From Phocaeicola massiliensis B84634 = Timone 84634 = DSM 17679 = JCM 13223 (lineage in GTDB: Bacteria > Bacteroidota > Bacteroidia > Bacteroidales > Bacteroidaceae), in NCBI RefSeq assembly GCF_000382445.1, contig NZ_KB905472.1:2769503-2811187 (forward strand): 41,685 nt of DNA, written 5' to 3'. Position 1 is the stretch's first letter. Each line of letters opens with the position of its first letter. The position numbers and the translations under genes are program-made. A model generated the notes under the pieces. That model had not been told where the DNA came from and made no database searches. It saw nothing but the letters and a program-made list of their open reading frames with translations. Below, piece by piece: positions 1 through 7,896 of the stretch.

Positions 1-1
1 G

Positions 2-76
2 TGGGCGTTGACGGATTCGAACCGCCGACCCTCTGCTTGTAAGGCAGATGCTCTGAACCAGCTGAGCTAAACGCCC
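2..76 (-). tRNA. tRNA-Val (anticodon UAC)
   Basis: The minus strand reads as a full cloverleaf. The 7-bp acceptor stem is formed by positions 70-76 with 3-9. The T arm contains GGTTCGAATCC, and the anticodon loop CTTACAA gives anticodon UAC, which reads GUA valine codons. The discriminator is A at position 2. The complement of position 1 is C, so a genomically encoded CCA may continue outside the window. A textbook promoter lies just upstream (103-132). Confidence 0.96.
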
Positions 77-102
77 GTTGCCTCTTGTTTTCAAAAGCGT
101 TG

Positions 103-132
103 CAAAGGTATGGTTTTTTTTGATAACTGCAA
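103..132 (-). promoter_or_regulatory. Promoter of tRNA-Val
   Basis: On the minus strand TTG (130-132) is followed after exactly 19 nt by TACCTTTG (103-110), a perfect fit to the Bacteroidetes primary-sigma promoter (TTG, 19-21 nt, TAnnTTTG). The tRNA 5' end is 27 nt downstream. Confidence 0.8.
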
Positions 133-199
133 ACTTTTCTCCTATTATTTTTTCATTTATTTTTCAATAAAGCAGCTAACAAACTGATTAACAAGAAAT

Positions 200-250
200 A
201 AAAAAAGTAAAGTCCACAACCTTTTCAAGATAAGAATTGCGGGCTTTACT
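200..250 (-). terminator. Intrinsic terminator of trpS
   Basis: Inverted arms at 206-215 and 241-250 pair over 10 bp, with one G-U pair. On the minus strand the stem is followed by a run of T (complement of the A-run at 200-205). It lies 26 nt beyond the trpS stop codon. Confidence 0.75.
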
Positions 251-275
251 CCATATATATATAAAAGACACTTTT

Positions 276-1370
276 TTATTCTTGTCCGAAACGCTTAGCT
301 TGTTCAGCAATCAGTTCCGCATCATCGAAATAATTTATCTTCATCGCTTTGCGTACATCATCCAATGTTTCCGCCGCAGTTGCACGAGCTGTTTCACATC
401 CTCTACGCAACATCTCATAAATAGCAGGAATATCCTTTTCAAACTCTTTGCGGCGTTCACGAATGGGAGTCAGCTCCTCCTGCATGATAGCTGCCAGGAA
501 TTTCTTCACCTTCATATCCCCCAAACCGCCACGCGTATAATGTGCTTTCAATTCATCCAGGTTAGGATAATCAGATAAATAACGTTCAAAATGCTCAGGT
601 TTACAGAAAGCATCCAAATAAGTAAAGACAGTATTACCCTCAAGTTTACCCGGGTCGGATACTTTGATATGGGTCGGGTCAGTGTACATACCCTTCACTT
701 TCTTTTCCACTTCATCGGCAGTATCGGAGAGATAAATGCAGTTGCCCAACGATTTACTCATTTTTGCCTTTCCGTCCGTACCCGGCAACCGCAGACAAGC
801 AGCATTGTCAGGCAACAGGATTTCCGGTTCTACCAGCGTATCACCATAAATATGATTGAACCGACGGACGATTTCACGCGTCTGCTCAATCATTGGTTCC
901 TGATCTTCACCCACCGGCACGGTTGTAGCCCTGAATGCCGTGATATCGGCTGCCTGACTAATAGGATAAGTGAAAAAACCGACAGGAATACTAGTCTCGA
1001 AATTACGCATCTGTATTTCTGTTTTCACCGTAGGGTTACGTTGCAGACGAGATACGGTAACCAAATCCATATAATAGAAAGTCAGCTCACAAAGTTCAGG
1101 AATCTGGGACTGAATGAATATAGTAGACTTAGTCGGGTCCAAGCCGACAGCCATATAGTCAAGTGCCACTTCAATAACATTCTGGCGAACCTTTTCAGGA
1201 TTATCAATATTATCAGTCAAAGCCTGTGCGTCTGCTATAAAAATAAAAGTCTTATCATACAATCCGGAGTTCTGAAGTTCCACCCGGCGTTTCAATGAAC
1301 CTACGTAATGACCGATGTGCAACCTTCCGGTAGGACGGTCACCTGTCAATATGATTTTTTCTTTTCCCAT
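276..1370 (-). CDS. trpS: Tryptophan--tRNA ligase
   Basis: This is a 364-residue class I aminoacyl-tRNA synthetase that activates tryptophan with ATP and charges tRNA-Trp in the cytoplasm. The class I signatures are visible: HIGH at residues 18-21 (after GDRPTGRL) and KMSKS at 203-207. GEDQEP near residue 154 is also typical of TrpRS. Length is normal for the bacterial family, slightly longer than the compact 330-residue enzymes. The gene stands alone: a promoter lies 35 nt upstream, a terminator follows, and a lipoprotein gene diverges from it. The transcribed leader is only about 30 nt, so there is no room for a T-box or trp attenuator. Confidence 0.96.
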   Translation of the reverse strand: MGKEKIILTGDRPTGRLHIGHYVGSLKRRVELQNSGLYDKTFIFIADAQALTDNIDNPEKVRQNVIEVALDYMAVGLDPTKSTIFIQSQIPELCELTFYYMDLVTVSRLQRNPTVKTEIQMRNFETSIPVGFFTYPISQAADITAFRATTVPVGEDQEPMIEQTREIVRRFNHIYGDTLVEPEILLPDNAACLRLPGTDGKAKMSKSLGNCIYLSDTADEVEKKVKGMYTDPTHIKVSDPGKLEGNTVFTYLDAFCKPEHFERYLSDYPNLDELKAHYTRGGLGDMKVKKFLAAIMQEELTPIRERRKEFEKDIPAIYEMLRRGCETARATAAETLDDVRKAMKINYFDDAELIAEQAKRFGQE

Positions 1371-1404
1371 ACCTCTTAAATATTATCTTATATTAAAAAT
1401 TACG

Positions 1405-1412
1405 CAAAGATA
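1405..1412 (-). promoter_or_regulatory. trpS promoter -7 element
   Basis: TATCTTTG on the minus strand matches TAnnTTTG exactly and lies 35 nt upstream of the trpS start. No clear TTG is seen at 19-21 nt. It is back-to-back with the plus-strand element at 1435-1442. Confidence 0.6.
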
Positions 1413-1434
1413 GGAATATTCTAGCACAATAACT

Positions 1435-1442
1435 TAACTTTG
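1435..1442 (+). promoter_or_regulatory. Promoter -7 element of the DUF4595 lipoprotein gene
   Basis: TAACTTTG matches TAnnTTTG and lies 28 nt before the start codon at 1471. It forms a compact divergent promoter region with trpS. Confidence 0.55.
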
Positions 1443-1470
1443 AATCTGTATTTCACATATAATAATTGTT

Positions 1471-2250
1471 ATGAATAAACTAAGACCAACCATTAAACTA
1501 GCTCTATTTATCTCTGTTGCAGGCGCATTTCTCGCTGCATGTTCCGATGACGATGACAAAAAGCCTTCTGCTCCATCAAAAATCATTACCGGAATAAGAG
1601 TATATAAAATCACCGATGTCATAAGCTATGAAGGCGACCTTGACTTTACTTATGACAAAGACAAACGCCTAACCGGTGTGCGTGGCAATGCTCCATTAAC
1701 CACTATAAACTATTCCTATGGAGATAATTCACACATAAGCTATAATTACTCTTCAGAAAACTCTCCATTAGTAGAAATAACCACCACTTTAGAGAATGGC
1801 CGCAGCTATGTGTGCAAATTTTCCAATCAGGACAGTCCCATCACCTATTCATATAATAATGAAGGATATCTGAAAAGCAGTAATAATAACGGAATAGTGC
1901 TTGAATACCAATGGAACAAAAAGAACCTGACCTCTATGACTTCCACACCAAGAGGAACTTACAACAGTGATTACAAAATATCCACCATTGCTAATGACTA
2001 CAGCCTTGACCTGAACACGCTGGCACAATGGATTGACGAACGACCCAATTATATAAACGTGGTAAACACATTGGGACAAATGGCAGGCATTTTAGGCAAA
2101 CGAAGTGAAAATATCATAGAAGACACTTACTATACATACGACTATAGTTTCTTGCAAGACGGCAGGCTGAAAGACATTACTCTGATAGATACGAATAAAA
2201 CCGGTTATTCTTTCTTATTGCGTTACGCCGACTCTGATAATATCGAATAA
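1471..2250 (+). CDS. DUF4595-type surface lipoprotein
   Basis: The product has 259 residues. It begins with a lipoprotein signal peptide (hydrophobic 8-20) and lipobox LAAC, with the lipidated Cys at residue 24. SDDDD follows directly, the acidic tail that in Bacteroides typically marks lipoproteins exported to the cell surface. The mature part contains YD/RHS-like strand repeats (YDKDKRLTGV, YNNEGYLKSS, YQWNKKNLTS), the pattern seen in the Bacteroidetes DUF4595 family. No catalytic motif is visible and the molecular function is unknown. It has its own promoter and is monocistronic, between divergent trpS and the separate promoter of carB. Family assignment is from pattern recognition and needs a profile search. 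Confidence 0.75.
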   Translation: MNKLRPTIKLALFISVAGAFLAACSDDDDKKPSAPSKIITGIRVYKITDVISYEGDLDFTYDKDKRLTGVRGNAPLTTINYSYGDNSHISYNYSSENSPLVEITTTLENGRSYVCKFSNQDSPITYSYNNEGYLKSSNNNGIVLEYQWNKKNLTSMTSTPRGTYNSDYKISTIANDYSLDLNTLAQWIDERPNYINVVNTLGQMAGILGKRSENIIEDTYYTYDYSFLQDGRLKDITLIDTNKTGYSFLLRYADSDNIE

Positions 2251-2316
2251 ATATACAAAAGAAAGATGATTTCTCATTTTTTATCTCAATCTGCATTGAC
2301 AAAGAGCCTGATTTAT

Positions 2317-2347
2317 TTTGTTATCTTAGAAATTAGTAGTTACTTTG
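2317..2347 (+). promoter_or_regulatory. carB promoter
   Basis: TTTG at 2317-2320 is followed after 19 nt by TTACTTTG at 2340-2347, which matches TAnnTTTG at 7 of 8 positions. The predicted transcript starts near 2353, giving carB a leader of about 140 nt, far longer than those of neighbouring genes. Confidence 0.65.
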
Positions 2348-2405
2348 CACAAAATTTAAAGATGCTATGTATCCTACAGGAACAAAGATAATATAGACAT
2401 AAAGC

Positions 2406-2446
2406 AAATGCGTTAGTCCTCTCACGAGGATGGACGCATTTTTTTT
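2406..2446 (+). terminator. Intrinsic terminator in the carB leader (putative attenuator)
   Basis: The arms AAATGCGT (2406-2413) and ACGCATTT (2434-2441) pair perfectly. An inner CCTC/GAGG stem closes a UCAC loop at 2422-2425, and T residues run from 2439 to 2446. This is a complete Rho-independent terminator, but it sits between the carB promoter and the carB start codon (2492), so it can only act on the carB transcript or on read-through from the lipoprotein gene. Upstream ATCCT (2371-2375) can pair with AGGAT in the 3' arm, a possible weak competitor structure. Confidence 0.7.
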
Positions 2447-2491
2447 ATATTTTAGCGACATTAAAACAACTATTATAAAAAGAAACTTTCA

Positions 2492-5400
2492 ATGAAAAAG
2501 GATTTAAAGAAAGTCCTGGTATTGGGTTCGGGTGCCCTCAAAATCGGCCAGGCAGGAGAGTTTGATTACTCAGGTTCACAAGCGCTGAAAGCATTGCGCG
2601 AAGAAGGCATTCACTCGGTGTTGGTAAATCCTAACATCGCAACTATTCAAACTTCGGAAGGTATTGCCGACAAAGTGTACTTCCTTCCTGTTACTCCCTT
2701 CTTTGTTGAAGAAATTATTAAGAAAGAACAACCGGACGGTATCTTATTGGCTTTCGGTGGTCAGACTGCACTGAACTGCGGTACTGAGCTTTATCTGAAC
2801 GGTACATTAAAGAAATATGGTGTAGAAGTACTGGGTACTTCCGTAGAAGCCATCATGTACACTGAAGACCGTGATTTATTCGTAAAAAAGCTGGATGAAA
2901 TTCCGATGAAAACCCCGAAGAGCCACGCTGTGGAAAGCATGGAAGAGGCTCTGAAGGCTGCCCGCGAAATCGGTTATCCTGTTATGGTACGCTCTGCTTA
3001 CGCATTGGGCGGTTTGGGTAGCGGTATCTGTCCGGACGAAGAAGCTTTCATCAAATTAGCAGAAAGCTCATTCGCATTCTCTAAACAGATCCTGGTTGAA
3101 GAGTCATTGAAAGGTTGGAAAGAAATTGAATTCGAAGTAATCCGCGATGCTAATGATCATTGTTTCACAGTAGCAAGCATGGAAAACTTCGACCCGCTGG
3201 GTATCCACACCGGTGAGTCTATCGTGGTAGCTCCTACTTGCTCTCTGACAGAAGAACAAGTCACCATGCTGCAAGAATTGTCTACAAAATGTATCCGTCA
3301 CTTGGGTATTGTGGGTGAATGTAACATCCAATATGCTTTCAATGCAGATACCAACGACTACCGTGTCATCGAAGTAAACGCGCGTCTGAGCCGTTCTTCC
3401 GCACTGGCTTCCAAGGCCACCGGTTTCCCCTTGGCATTCGTTGCCGCTAAAATCGCTTTGGGCTACACATTAGACCAGATTGGCGAGATGGGTACTCCTA
3501 ACTCAGCATACGAAGCTCCCCAATTGGATTACCTGATTTGTAAAATTCCCCGTTGGGATCTAACAAAATTTGCCGGTGTATCACGTCAGATCGGTTCCAG
3601 CATGAAGTCGGTAGGTGAAATCATGTCTATCGGACGTTCTTTCGAGGAAATCATTCAGAAAGGTCTTCGTATGATCGGTCAGGGCATGCACGGTTTCGTG
3701 GGTAACGACCATACTAAATTCGAGAATCTGGATGAGGAACTGGCTAACCCGACAGACCTCCGCATCTTCTCCATCGCTTCTGCATTGGAAGAAGGATACA
3801 GCATTGAACGTATCCATGAACTGACCAAGATTGACCCGTGGTTCTTGGGCAAACTGAAAAATATCGTTGACTACAAAATCAAACTTTCCACTTATAATAA
3901 GATTGAGGATCTGCCCGAAGATGTACTTCGCCAAGCTAAAGTGTTAGGGTTCTCCGACTTCCAGATTGCACGTTTCGTACTGAAATCCAATGGCAACATG
4001 GAAAAAGAGAATCTGGCCGTACGAGCTCATCGTAAAGCATTAGGTATTCTTCCGGCTGTGAAACGTATCAATACCGTCGCATCCGAACATCCCGAACTGA
4101 CCAATTACCTGTATATGACATACGCTACCACAGGTTATGATGTCAATTATTATAAGAACGAAAAGTCAGTGGTTGTATTAGGCTCGGGGGCTTACCGCAT
4201 CGGTTCATCTGTAGAATTTGACTGGTGTTCTGTAAACGCTGTACAGACAGCACGTAAATTGGGTTACAAATCAATCATGATTAACTATAACCCTGAAACG
4301 GTTTCTACCGACTATGACATGTGTGACCGTCTGTACTTTGACGAACTTTCATTCGAACGTGTACTTGACGTGATTGACCTGGAACAACCGGGTGGTGTCA
4401 TTGTATCGGTAGGCGGACAGATTCCTAACAACCTGGCTATGAAATTACATCGTCAGTCAGTACCTGTATTGGGAACTTCACCTCTTTCTATCGACCGTGC
4501 GGAAAACCGTCATAAATTCTCGGCTATGCTCGACCAATTGGGCATTGACCAACCGGCTTGGAAGGAATTGACCAGCCTGGAAGAGATGGAAGAGTTCGTC
4601 AACAAAGTAGGTTATCCGGTGTTGGTTCGTCCTTCATACGTGCTCTCGGGCGCTGCCATGAATGTATGCTATAACGAAGACGAATTAAAAGAATTCTTGC
4701 AGATGGCCAAGGAAGTTTCTAAAGAATATCCGGTAGTCGTATCACAGTTCATGCAAGACACCAAAGAAATAGAATTTGACGCTGTAGCCCAAAACGGTGA
4801 GGTAGTGGAATATGCCATATCAGAACATATTGAATACGCAGGTGTACACTCGGGTGATGCAACCTTGGTATTCCCGGCTCAGAAGATTTATTTCGAAACA
4901 GCCCGCCGCATTAAGAAAATCGGTCGCCGCATAGCCAAAGAATTGAATATTTCCGGTCCGTTCAATATGCAGTTCCTGGCTAAGAACAATGAAGTAAAAG
5001 TGATTGAATGTAACCTGCGTGCCTCACGTTCATTCCCGTTCGTTTCCAAGGTATTGAAACGTAACTTTATTGAAACAGCCACCCGCATCATGCTGGATGC
5101 TCCATACAGCAAACCGGACAAGTCGGCATTCGACATTGACTGGATTGGTGTAAAAGCTTCTCAGTTCTCATTCTCACGCCTGCACAAGGCAGACCCGGTA
5201 TTGGGTGTAGATATGTCTTCAACCGGTGAAGTAGGTTGTATCGGTGATGACTTCCATGAAGCCTTGCTGAATTCACTGATCGCCGTAGGATTTAAAATTC
5301 CTACAAAATCAGTTATGTTCTCGTCGGGTGCTACCAAGTCTAAAGTAGATTTGCTGGAAGCCAGCCGTATGTTGGCAAATAAGGGATACGAGATTTATGC

Positions 5401-5713
5401 AACTGCCGGAACTGCTACTTTCCTGAATGCACACGGAGTAAACACTATTCCTGTTTACTGGCCTGATGAACGTCCCGATGCAGAGAATAATGTAATGAAG
5501 ATGATTGCCGAACACAAGTTCGACCTGATTGTCAATATTCCGAAGAACCATTCTAAACGTGAGTTGACTAACGGTTATAAGATTCGTCGCGGAGCAATCG
5601 ACCACAATATTCCTTTGATTACCAACGCCCGCCTGGCAAGTGCTTTCATTGAAGCATTCTGCGAAATGAGCGAAAAGGATATTCAAATCAAGAGCTGGCA
5701 GGATTATAAATAA
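2492..5713 (+). CDS. carB: Carbamoyl-phosphate synthase large subunit
   Basis: The 1073-residue length is identical to that of the E. coli enzyme. CarB makes carbamoyl phosphate from bicarbonate, ammonia (delivered by CarA from glutamine) and two ATP, feeding pyrimidine and arginine synthesis. The duplicated architecture is plain: the N-terminal synthetase half opens with VLGSGALKIGQAGEFDYSG (residues 10-28), and the second half repeats it as VVLGSGAYRIGSSVEFDW near residue 560. ATP-grasp motifs follow in each half (EVNARLSRSSALASKATG; ECNLRASRSFPFVSK). A C-terminal MGS-like allosteric domain spans about residues 940-1073. No carA gene adjoins it here, so CarA must be encoded elsewhere. The gene has its own promoter, an attenuator-like leader and a strong terminator. 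Confidence 0.97.
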   Translation: MKKDLKKVLVLGSGALKIGQAGEFDYSGSQALKALREEGIHSVLVNPNIATIQTSEGIADKVYFLPVTPFFVEEIIKKEQPDGILLAFGGQTALNCGTELYLNGTLKKYGVEVLGTSVEAIMYTEDRDLFVKKLDEIPMKTPKSHAVESMEEALKAAREIGYPVMVRSAYALGGLGSGICPDEEAFIKLAESSFAFSKQILVEESLKGWKEIEFEVIRDANDHCFTVASMENFDPLGIHTGESIVVAPTCSLTEEQVTMLQELSTKCIRHLGIVGECNIQYAFNADTNDYRVIEVNARLSRSSALASKATGFPLAFVAAKIALGYTLDQIGEMGTPNSAYEAPQLDYLICKIPRWDLTKFAGVSRQIGSSMKSVGEIMSIGRSFEEIIQKGLRMIGQGMHGFVGNDHTKFENLDEELANPTDLRIFSIASALEEGYSIERIHELTKIDPWFLGKLKNIVDYKIKLSTYNKIEDLPEDVLRQAKVLGFSDFQIARFVLKSNGNMEKENLAVRAHRKALGILPAVKRINTVASEHPELTNYLYMTYATTGYDVNYYKNEKSVVVLGSGAYRIGSSVEFDWCSVNAVQTARKLGYKSIMINYNPETVSTDYDMCDRLYFDELSFERVLDVIDLEQPGGVIVSVGGQIPNNLAMKLHRQSVPVLGTSPLSIDRAENRHKFSAMLDQLGIDQPAWKELTSLEEMEEFVNKVGYPVLVRPSYVLSGAAMNVCYNEDELKEFLQMAKEVSKEYPVVVSQFMQDTKEIEFDAVAQNGEVVEYAISEHIEYAGVHSGDATLVFPAQKIYFETARRIKKIGRRIAKELNISGPFNMQFLAKNNEVKVIECNLRASRSFPFVSKVLKRNFIETATRIMLDAPYSKPDKSAFDIDWIGVKASQFSFSRLHKADPVLGVDMSSTGEVGCIGDDFHEALLNSLIAVGFKIPTKSVMFSSGATKSKVDLLEASRMLANKGYEIYATAGTATFLNAHGVNTIPVYWPDERPDAENNVMKMIAEHKFDLIVNIPKNHSKRELTNGYKIRRGAIDHNIPLITNARLASAFIEAFCEMSEKDIQIKSWQDYK

Positions 5714-5730
5714 TCCTTCCCAATAAATAA

Positions 5731-5770
5731 AAAGAGGGTGTGTCTTCAATCTGACACACCCTCTTTTTTT
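5731..5770. terminator. Bidirectional terminator after carB
   Basis: A perfect 12-bp stem (5733-5744 with 5753-5764; arm AGAGGGTGTGTC) with an 8-nt loop has A-rich and T-rich flanks on both sides, so it can stop carB from the left and the minus-strand propeller gene from the right. Its arm sequence resembles the ends of the 176-bp repeats at 9204 and 13722. Confidence 0.85.
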
Positions 5771-5782
5771 GATAAGATACTA

Positions 5783-6100
5783 CTATGGGACTAATATTGG
5801 AGTACCATCCTTTTTAAAGGATACAACAGTTCGTAATGCGCTTTGGTCTAGGATATAATATTTGTTATTGTATTCTATTATTTTGTCGGCACAAGAGAAC
5901 ATGATGTTGTTTCCTTCGTTCAGAACAACGAATGAAGTGTCTGCAATGTGACTAGTGACGGAATCATAATAAGCTTCATCAAGAGGTATTGTTATTTTAT
6001 ATACATCACAATTTAAAGGAACTGTTTCAACAGAATCTTTATTCCCAGAACAAGCTGATAATAATCCTAGTAGAAATATCTGTATAATTCTATTTTTCAT
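5783..6100 (-). pseudogene. Truncated 6-bladed beta-propeller lipoprotein
   Basis: The product is only about 105 residues from the preferred start at 6100 (an in-frame ATG at 6115 is possible). It has a lipoprotein signal peptide with lipobox LSAC (Cys17) followed by SGN. The rest matches the first strands of the Bacteroidetes 6-bladed beta-propeller lipoproteins, with SYIADT-like (here SHIADTSFVVL) and KIIEYNNKYYILD segments. Those proteins usually run to about 350-400 residues, but this frame stops just after the first blade (FKKDGTPILVP) and abuts the carB terminator. The remaining blades therefore appear to be deleted. It lies downstream of a NVEALA peptide gene, the normal partner of such propeller genes, and probably shares its transcript. 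It could still yield a small lipoprotein. Confidence 0.65.
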
Positions 6101-6198
6101 TTTTAACAAGCACAATCATTAATGAATAATTTAGATAAGGCTTTAATTGTCTTGTCCAAATTCTGCTCAGTATTAATACAAAGGCGTAAAAAAAGAAG

Positions 6199-6444
6199 TT
6201 AATAACAATCAGAGTCAGTACATGATTCGGAGTTAATGGAACGACACACCATTTTATGTCCGCCGCCATAACATTTTTTTTCTTCTCTAGGTCCCGTATT
6301 GGAAGCTCCACTTTCGCCACTTGCTAAAGCTTCAATATTTGCTAGTTGAAGTTCTGACAAGTTTCCTGTTGAATCAATACAATCCCAATAAATATTTGCA
6401 CCAAGAATTAGAAATAAAGCAAATAAAACTACAATCTTTTTCAT
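6199..6444 (-). CDS. NVEALA-family exported Cys-rich peptide
   Basis: The 81-residue product starts with a short basic and hydrophobic segment (MKKIVVLFALFLILGANIYW) that looks like a signal or anchor. The family motif follows as LANIEALA at residues 34-41, then GESG. The C-terminal half is polar with four Cys (58, 67, 75, 80), which could form two disulfides outside the cytoplasm. A further Cys22 lies near the hydrophobic segment. These are the hallmarks of the Bacteroidetes NVEALA family, small exported peptides of unknown function often encoded next to 6-bladed beta-propeller lipoproteins. Such a gene, truncated, follows 98 nt downstream. The promoter element is at 6475-6482. No peptidase, exporter or immunity gene adjoins it. 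Confidence 0.8.
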   Translation of the reverse strand: MKKIVVLFALFLILGANIYWDCIDSTGNLSELQLANIEALASGESGASNTGPREEKKCYGGGHKMVCRSINSESCTDSDCY

Positions 6445-6474
6445 ACATCATTATATTTAAAGTTAATATATGAA

Positions 6475-6482
6475 CAAAGCTA
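6475..6482 (-). promoter_or_regulatory. Promoter -7 element of the NVEALA gene
   Basis: TAGCTTTG on the minus strand fits TAnnTTTG and lies 31 nt upstream of the NVEALA start codon. No clear upstream TTG at 19-21 nt is seen. Confidence 0.5.
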
Positions 6483-6630
6483 AAAAATAAACCGTCACGC
6501 TGTTCTTCGCAACAAAAAAAAGTTAACCTATTTTATCTTACATCAACAGCTCCAACAACGTACACTTTGAAGCCGTGCCCCTCTCTTCAAAACAGGAATT
6601 TCCCCCTTCCCCCATCCGTTTTTGTCCTAT

Positions 6631-6786
6631 TCATCGGCATTTCGAGATGAATGGTTTCCCCTTCGCATGCCTCGCCGCCCATTCACCCCGATTGTAGATG
6701 CCGGGAGTCTTGAAGTTGAAATGATAACCGTCTTGGCGAAGGCTCTCGAAATTCTGTATGCCGATGGAATAAATTCTCTATTCCAT
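6631..6786 (-). pseudogene. 5' relic of an AAA-ATPase-like / PD-(D/E)XK family gene
   Basis: Translating the minus strand from ATG at 6786 gives 51 codons. An in-frame TAG is codon 3 and a TGA ends the frame. After the TAG it reads RIYSIGIQNFESLRQDGYHF, then FKTPGIYN and later GKPFISKCR. This follows the order of the N-terminus of the Bacteroides AAA-ATPase-like family (PIGIQ-F-LR-DGY, DKT-IY, GKP-FLSRPRRFGKS). The DK of the DKT motif is changed and the frame ends where the Walker A region should begin. I read it as a decayed 5' fragment with no function. The rest of the 6487-6630 interval shows nothing I can assign. Confidence 0.55.
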
Positions 6787-6899
6787 ACTGATTGTCTTTA
6801 GGATTCTGCAAAAGTAAAGATAACTATTTCTTCTTGAGATAAATCCGAATCAACCTAATTATTTTCCCTTTTTCACTTATAGTTATAAGAAAAAATCCA

Positions 6900-6907
6900 T
6901 AACTTTG
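6900..6907 (+). promoter_or_regulatory. Promoter -7 element of the ABC exporter operon
   Basis: TAACTTTG matches TAnnTTTG exactly and lies 68 nt upstream of the ATPase gene at 6976. The implied leader is about 60 nt. No TTG is seen at the expected distance. Confidence 0.55.
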
Positions 6908-6975
6908 CCACGAGTTAACCAAAACAAACATAACGTTGACATTTTGATTCAACAAAACAACAAACATCAAAAGCT

Positions 6976-7896
6976 ATGAATAACTTTTTCTTAGAAACGC
7001 ATCAAGTGGTCAAACGCTTTGCCAACCACACTGCGCTGAATGGTGTCAGCATTCAGGTCCCCGAAGGACAAATCTTTGGATTGCTGGGGCCGAACGGTGC
7101 CGGCAAAACCACACTCATCCGCATCATCAACCGCATCACGGCCCCCGATTCGGGAGAAGTACGCTTCAACGGACACCTGTCGCAAGCCGAAGATATTTAT
7201 CATATCGGTTATCTACCCGAAGAACGCGGATTATACAAGAAGATGAAAGTGGGCGAACAGGCTATCTACCTGGCTCAATTGAAAGGTCTCAGCAAAGCAG
7301 AAGCCACTTCACGACTGAAGCTATGGTTTGAAAAGTTTGAAATCACTCCGTGGTGGAACAAGAAATTGGAAGAGCTGTCCAAAGGGATGCAGCAAAAAGT
7401 ACAATTTATCATCACTATACTGCATAAACCCCAATTACTGATATTTGACGAACCGTTCTCCGGCTTCGACCCTGTGAACGCCGAACTGCTGAAGCGTGAA
7501 ATACTGGAGCTGAAGAAAGAAGGACATACCATCATCTTCTCCACGCACAACATGGCTTCGGTGGAAGAGATATGTGACAATATTGCACTCATCAACCATT
7601 CTGAAGTGGTGTTGCAAGGGAATGTGAAAGAGGTGCGTTCTCGTTTCAAAGCCAATACCTATATCTTAAGCACTCCGAAAGGACAACCCTTGAAAGAATC
7701 CCCTCTGTTTGAGATTGTAGACAGTCAGCCCACCGAAGAGGAAATCCGATATACCCTACAAAAGCAACAGGATATGTCCAACTCGGCATTACTGACCCAA
7801 ATAGCCCAACAAACCGAAATAATCTCCTTTACCGAATGCCTGCCCTCCATGAATGAAATATTCATACGTACGGTAGAAGGTTTGGATAAACACTAA
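6976..7896 (+). CDS. ABC exporter ATP-binding protein (NatA-like)
   Basis: This 306-residue protein is an ABC ATPase that would power the membrane partner encoded immediately downstream. Walker A is GPNGAGKTT at residues 38-46, the signature is LSKGMQQ at 134-140, and Walker B with its catalytic Glu is LLIFDEP at 154-160. The H-loop follows in FSTHN. A C-terminal domain of about 80 residues resembles the DUF4162 tail of NatA/drug-type exporters. The stop codon touches the next start codon, so the two genes form an operon. By family the pair could export sodium, drugs or a peptide. The sequence does not decide the substrate. Confidence 0.88.
   Translation: MNNFFLETHQVVKRFANHTALNGVSIQVPEGQIFGLLGPNGAGKTTLIRIINRITAPDSGEVRFNGHLSQAEDIYHIGYLPEERGLYKKMKVGEQAIYLAQLKGLSKAEATSRLKLWFEKFEITPWWNKKLEELSKGMQQKVQFIITILHKPQLLIFDEPFSGFDPVNAELLKREILELKKEGHTIIFSTHNMASVEEICDNIALINHSEVVLQGNVKEVRSRFKANTYILSTPKGQPLKESPLFEIVDSQPTEEEIRYTLQKQQDMSNSALLTQIAQQTEIISFTECLPSMNEIFIRTVEGLDKH

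Noticed and set aside
591..1298. 235-aa plus-strand frame antisense to trpS
   Set aside because: It lies fully inside trpS, which has intact HIGH and KMSKS motifs; no promoter or domain supports the antisense frame.
1371..1404. T-box or Trp attenuator before trpS
   Set aside because: The -7 box is 35 nt from the start codon, leaving no space for a leader structure.
6090..6320. 76-aa minus-strand frame overlapping the NVEALA gene
   Set aside because: It starts at GTG inside the NVEALA gene in another frame, has no promoter or family, and its hydrophobic stretch comes from the T-rich intergenic sequence.
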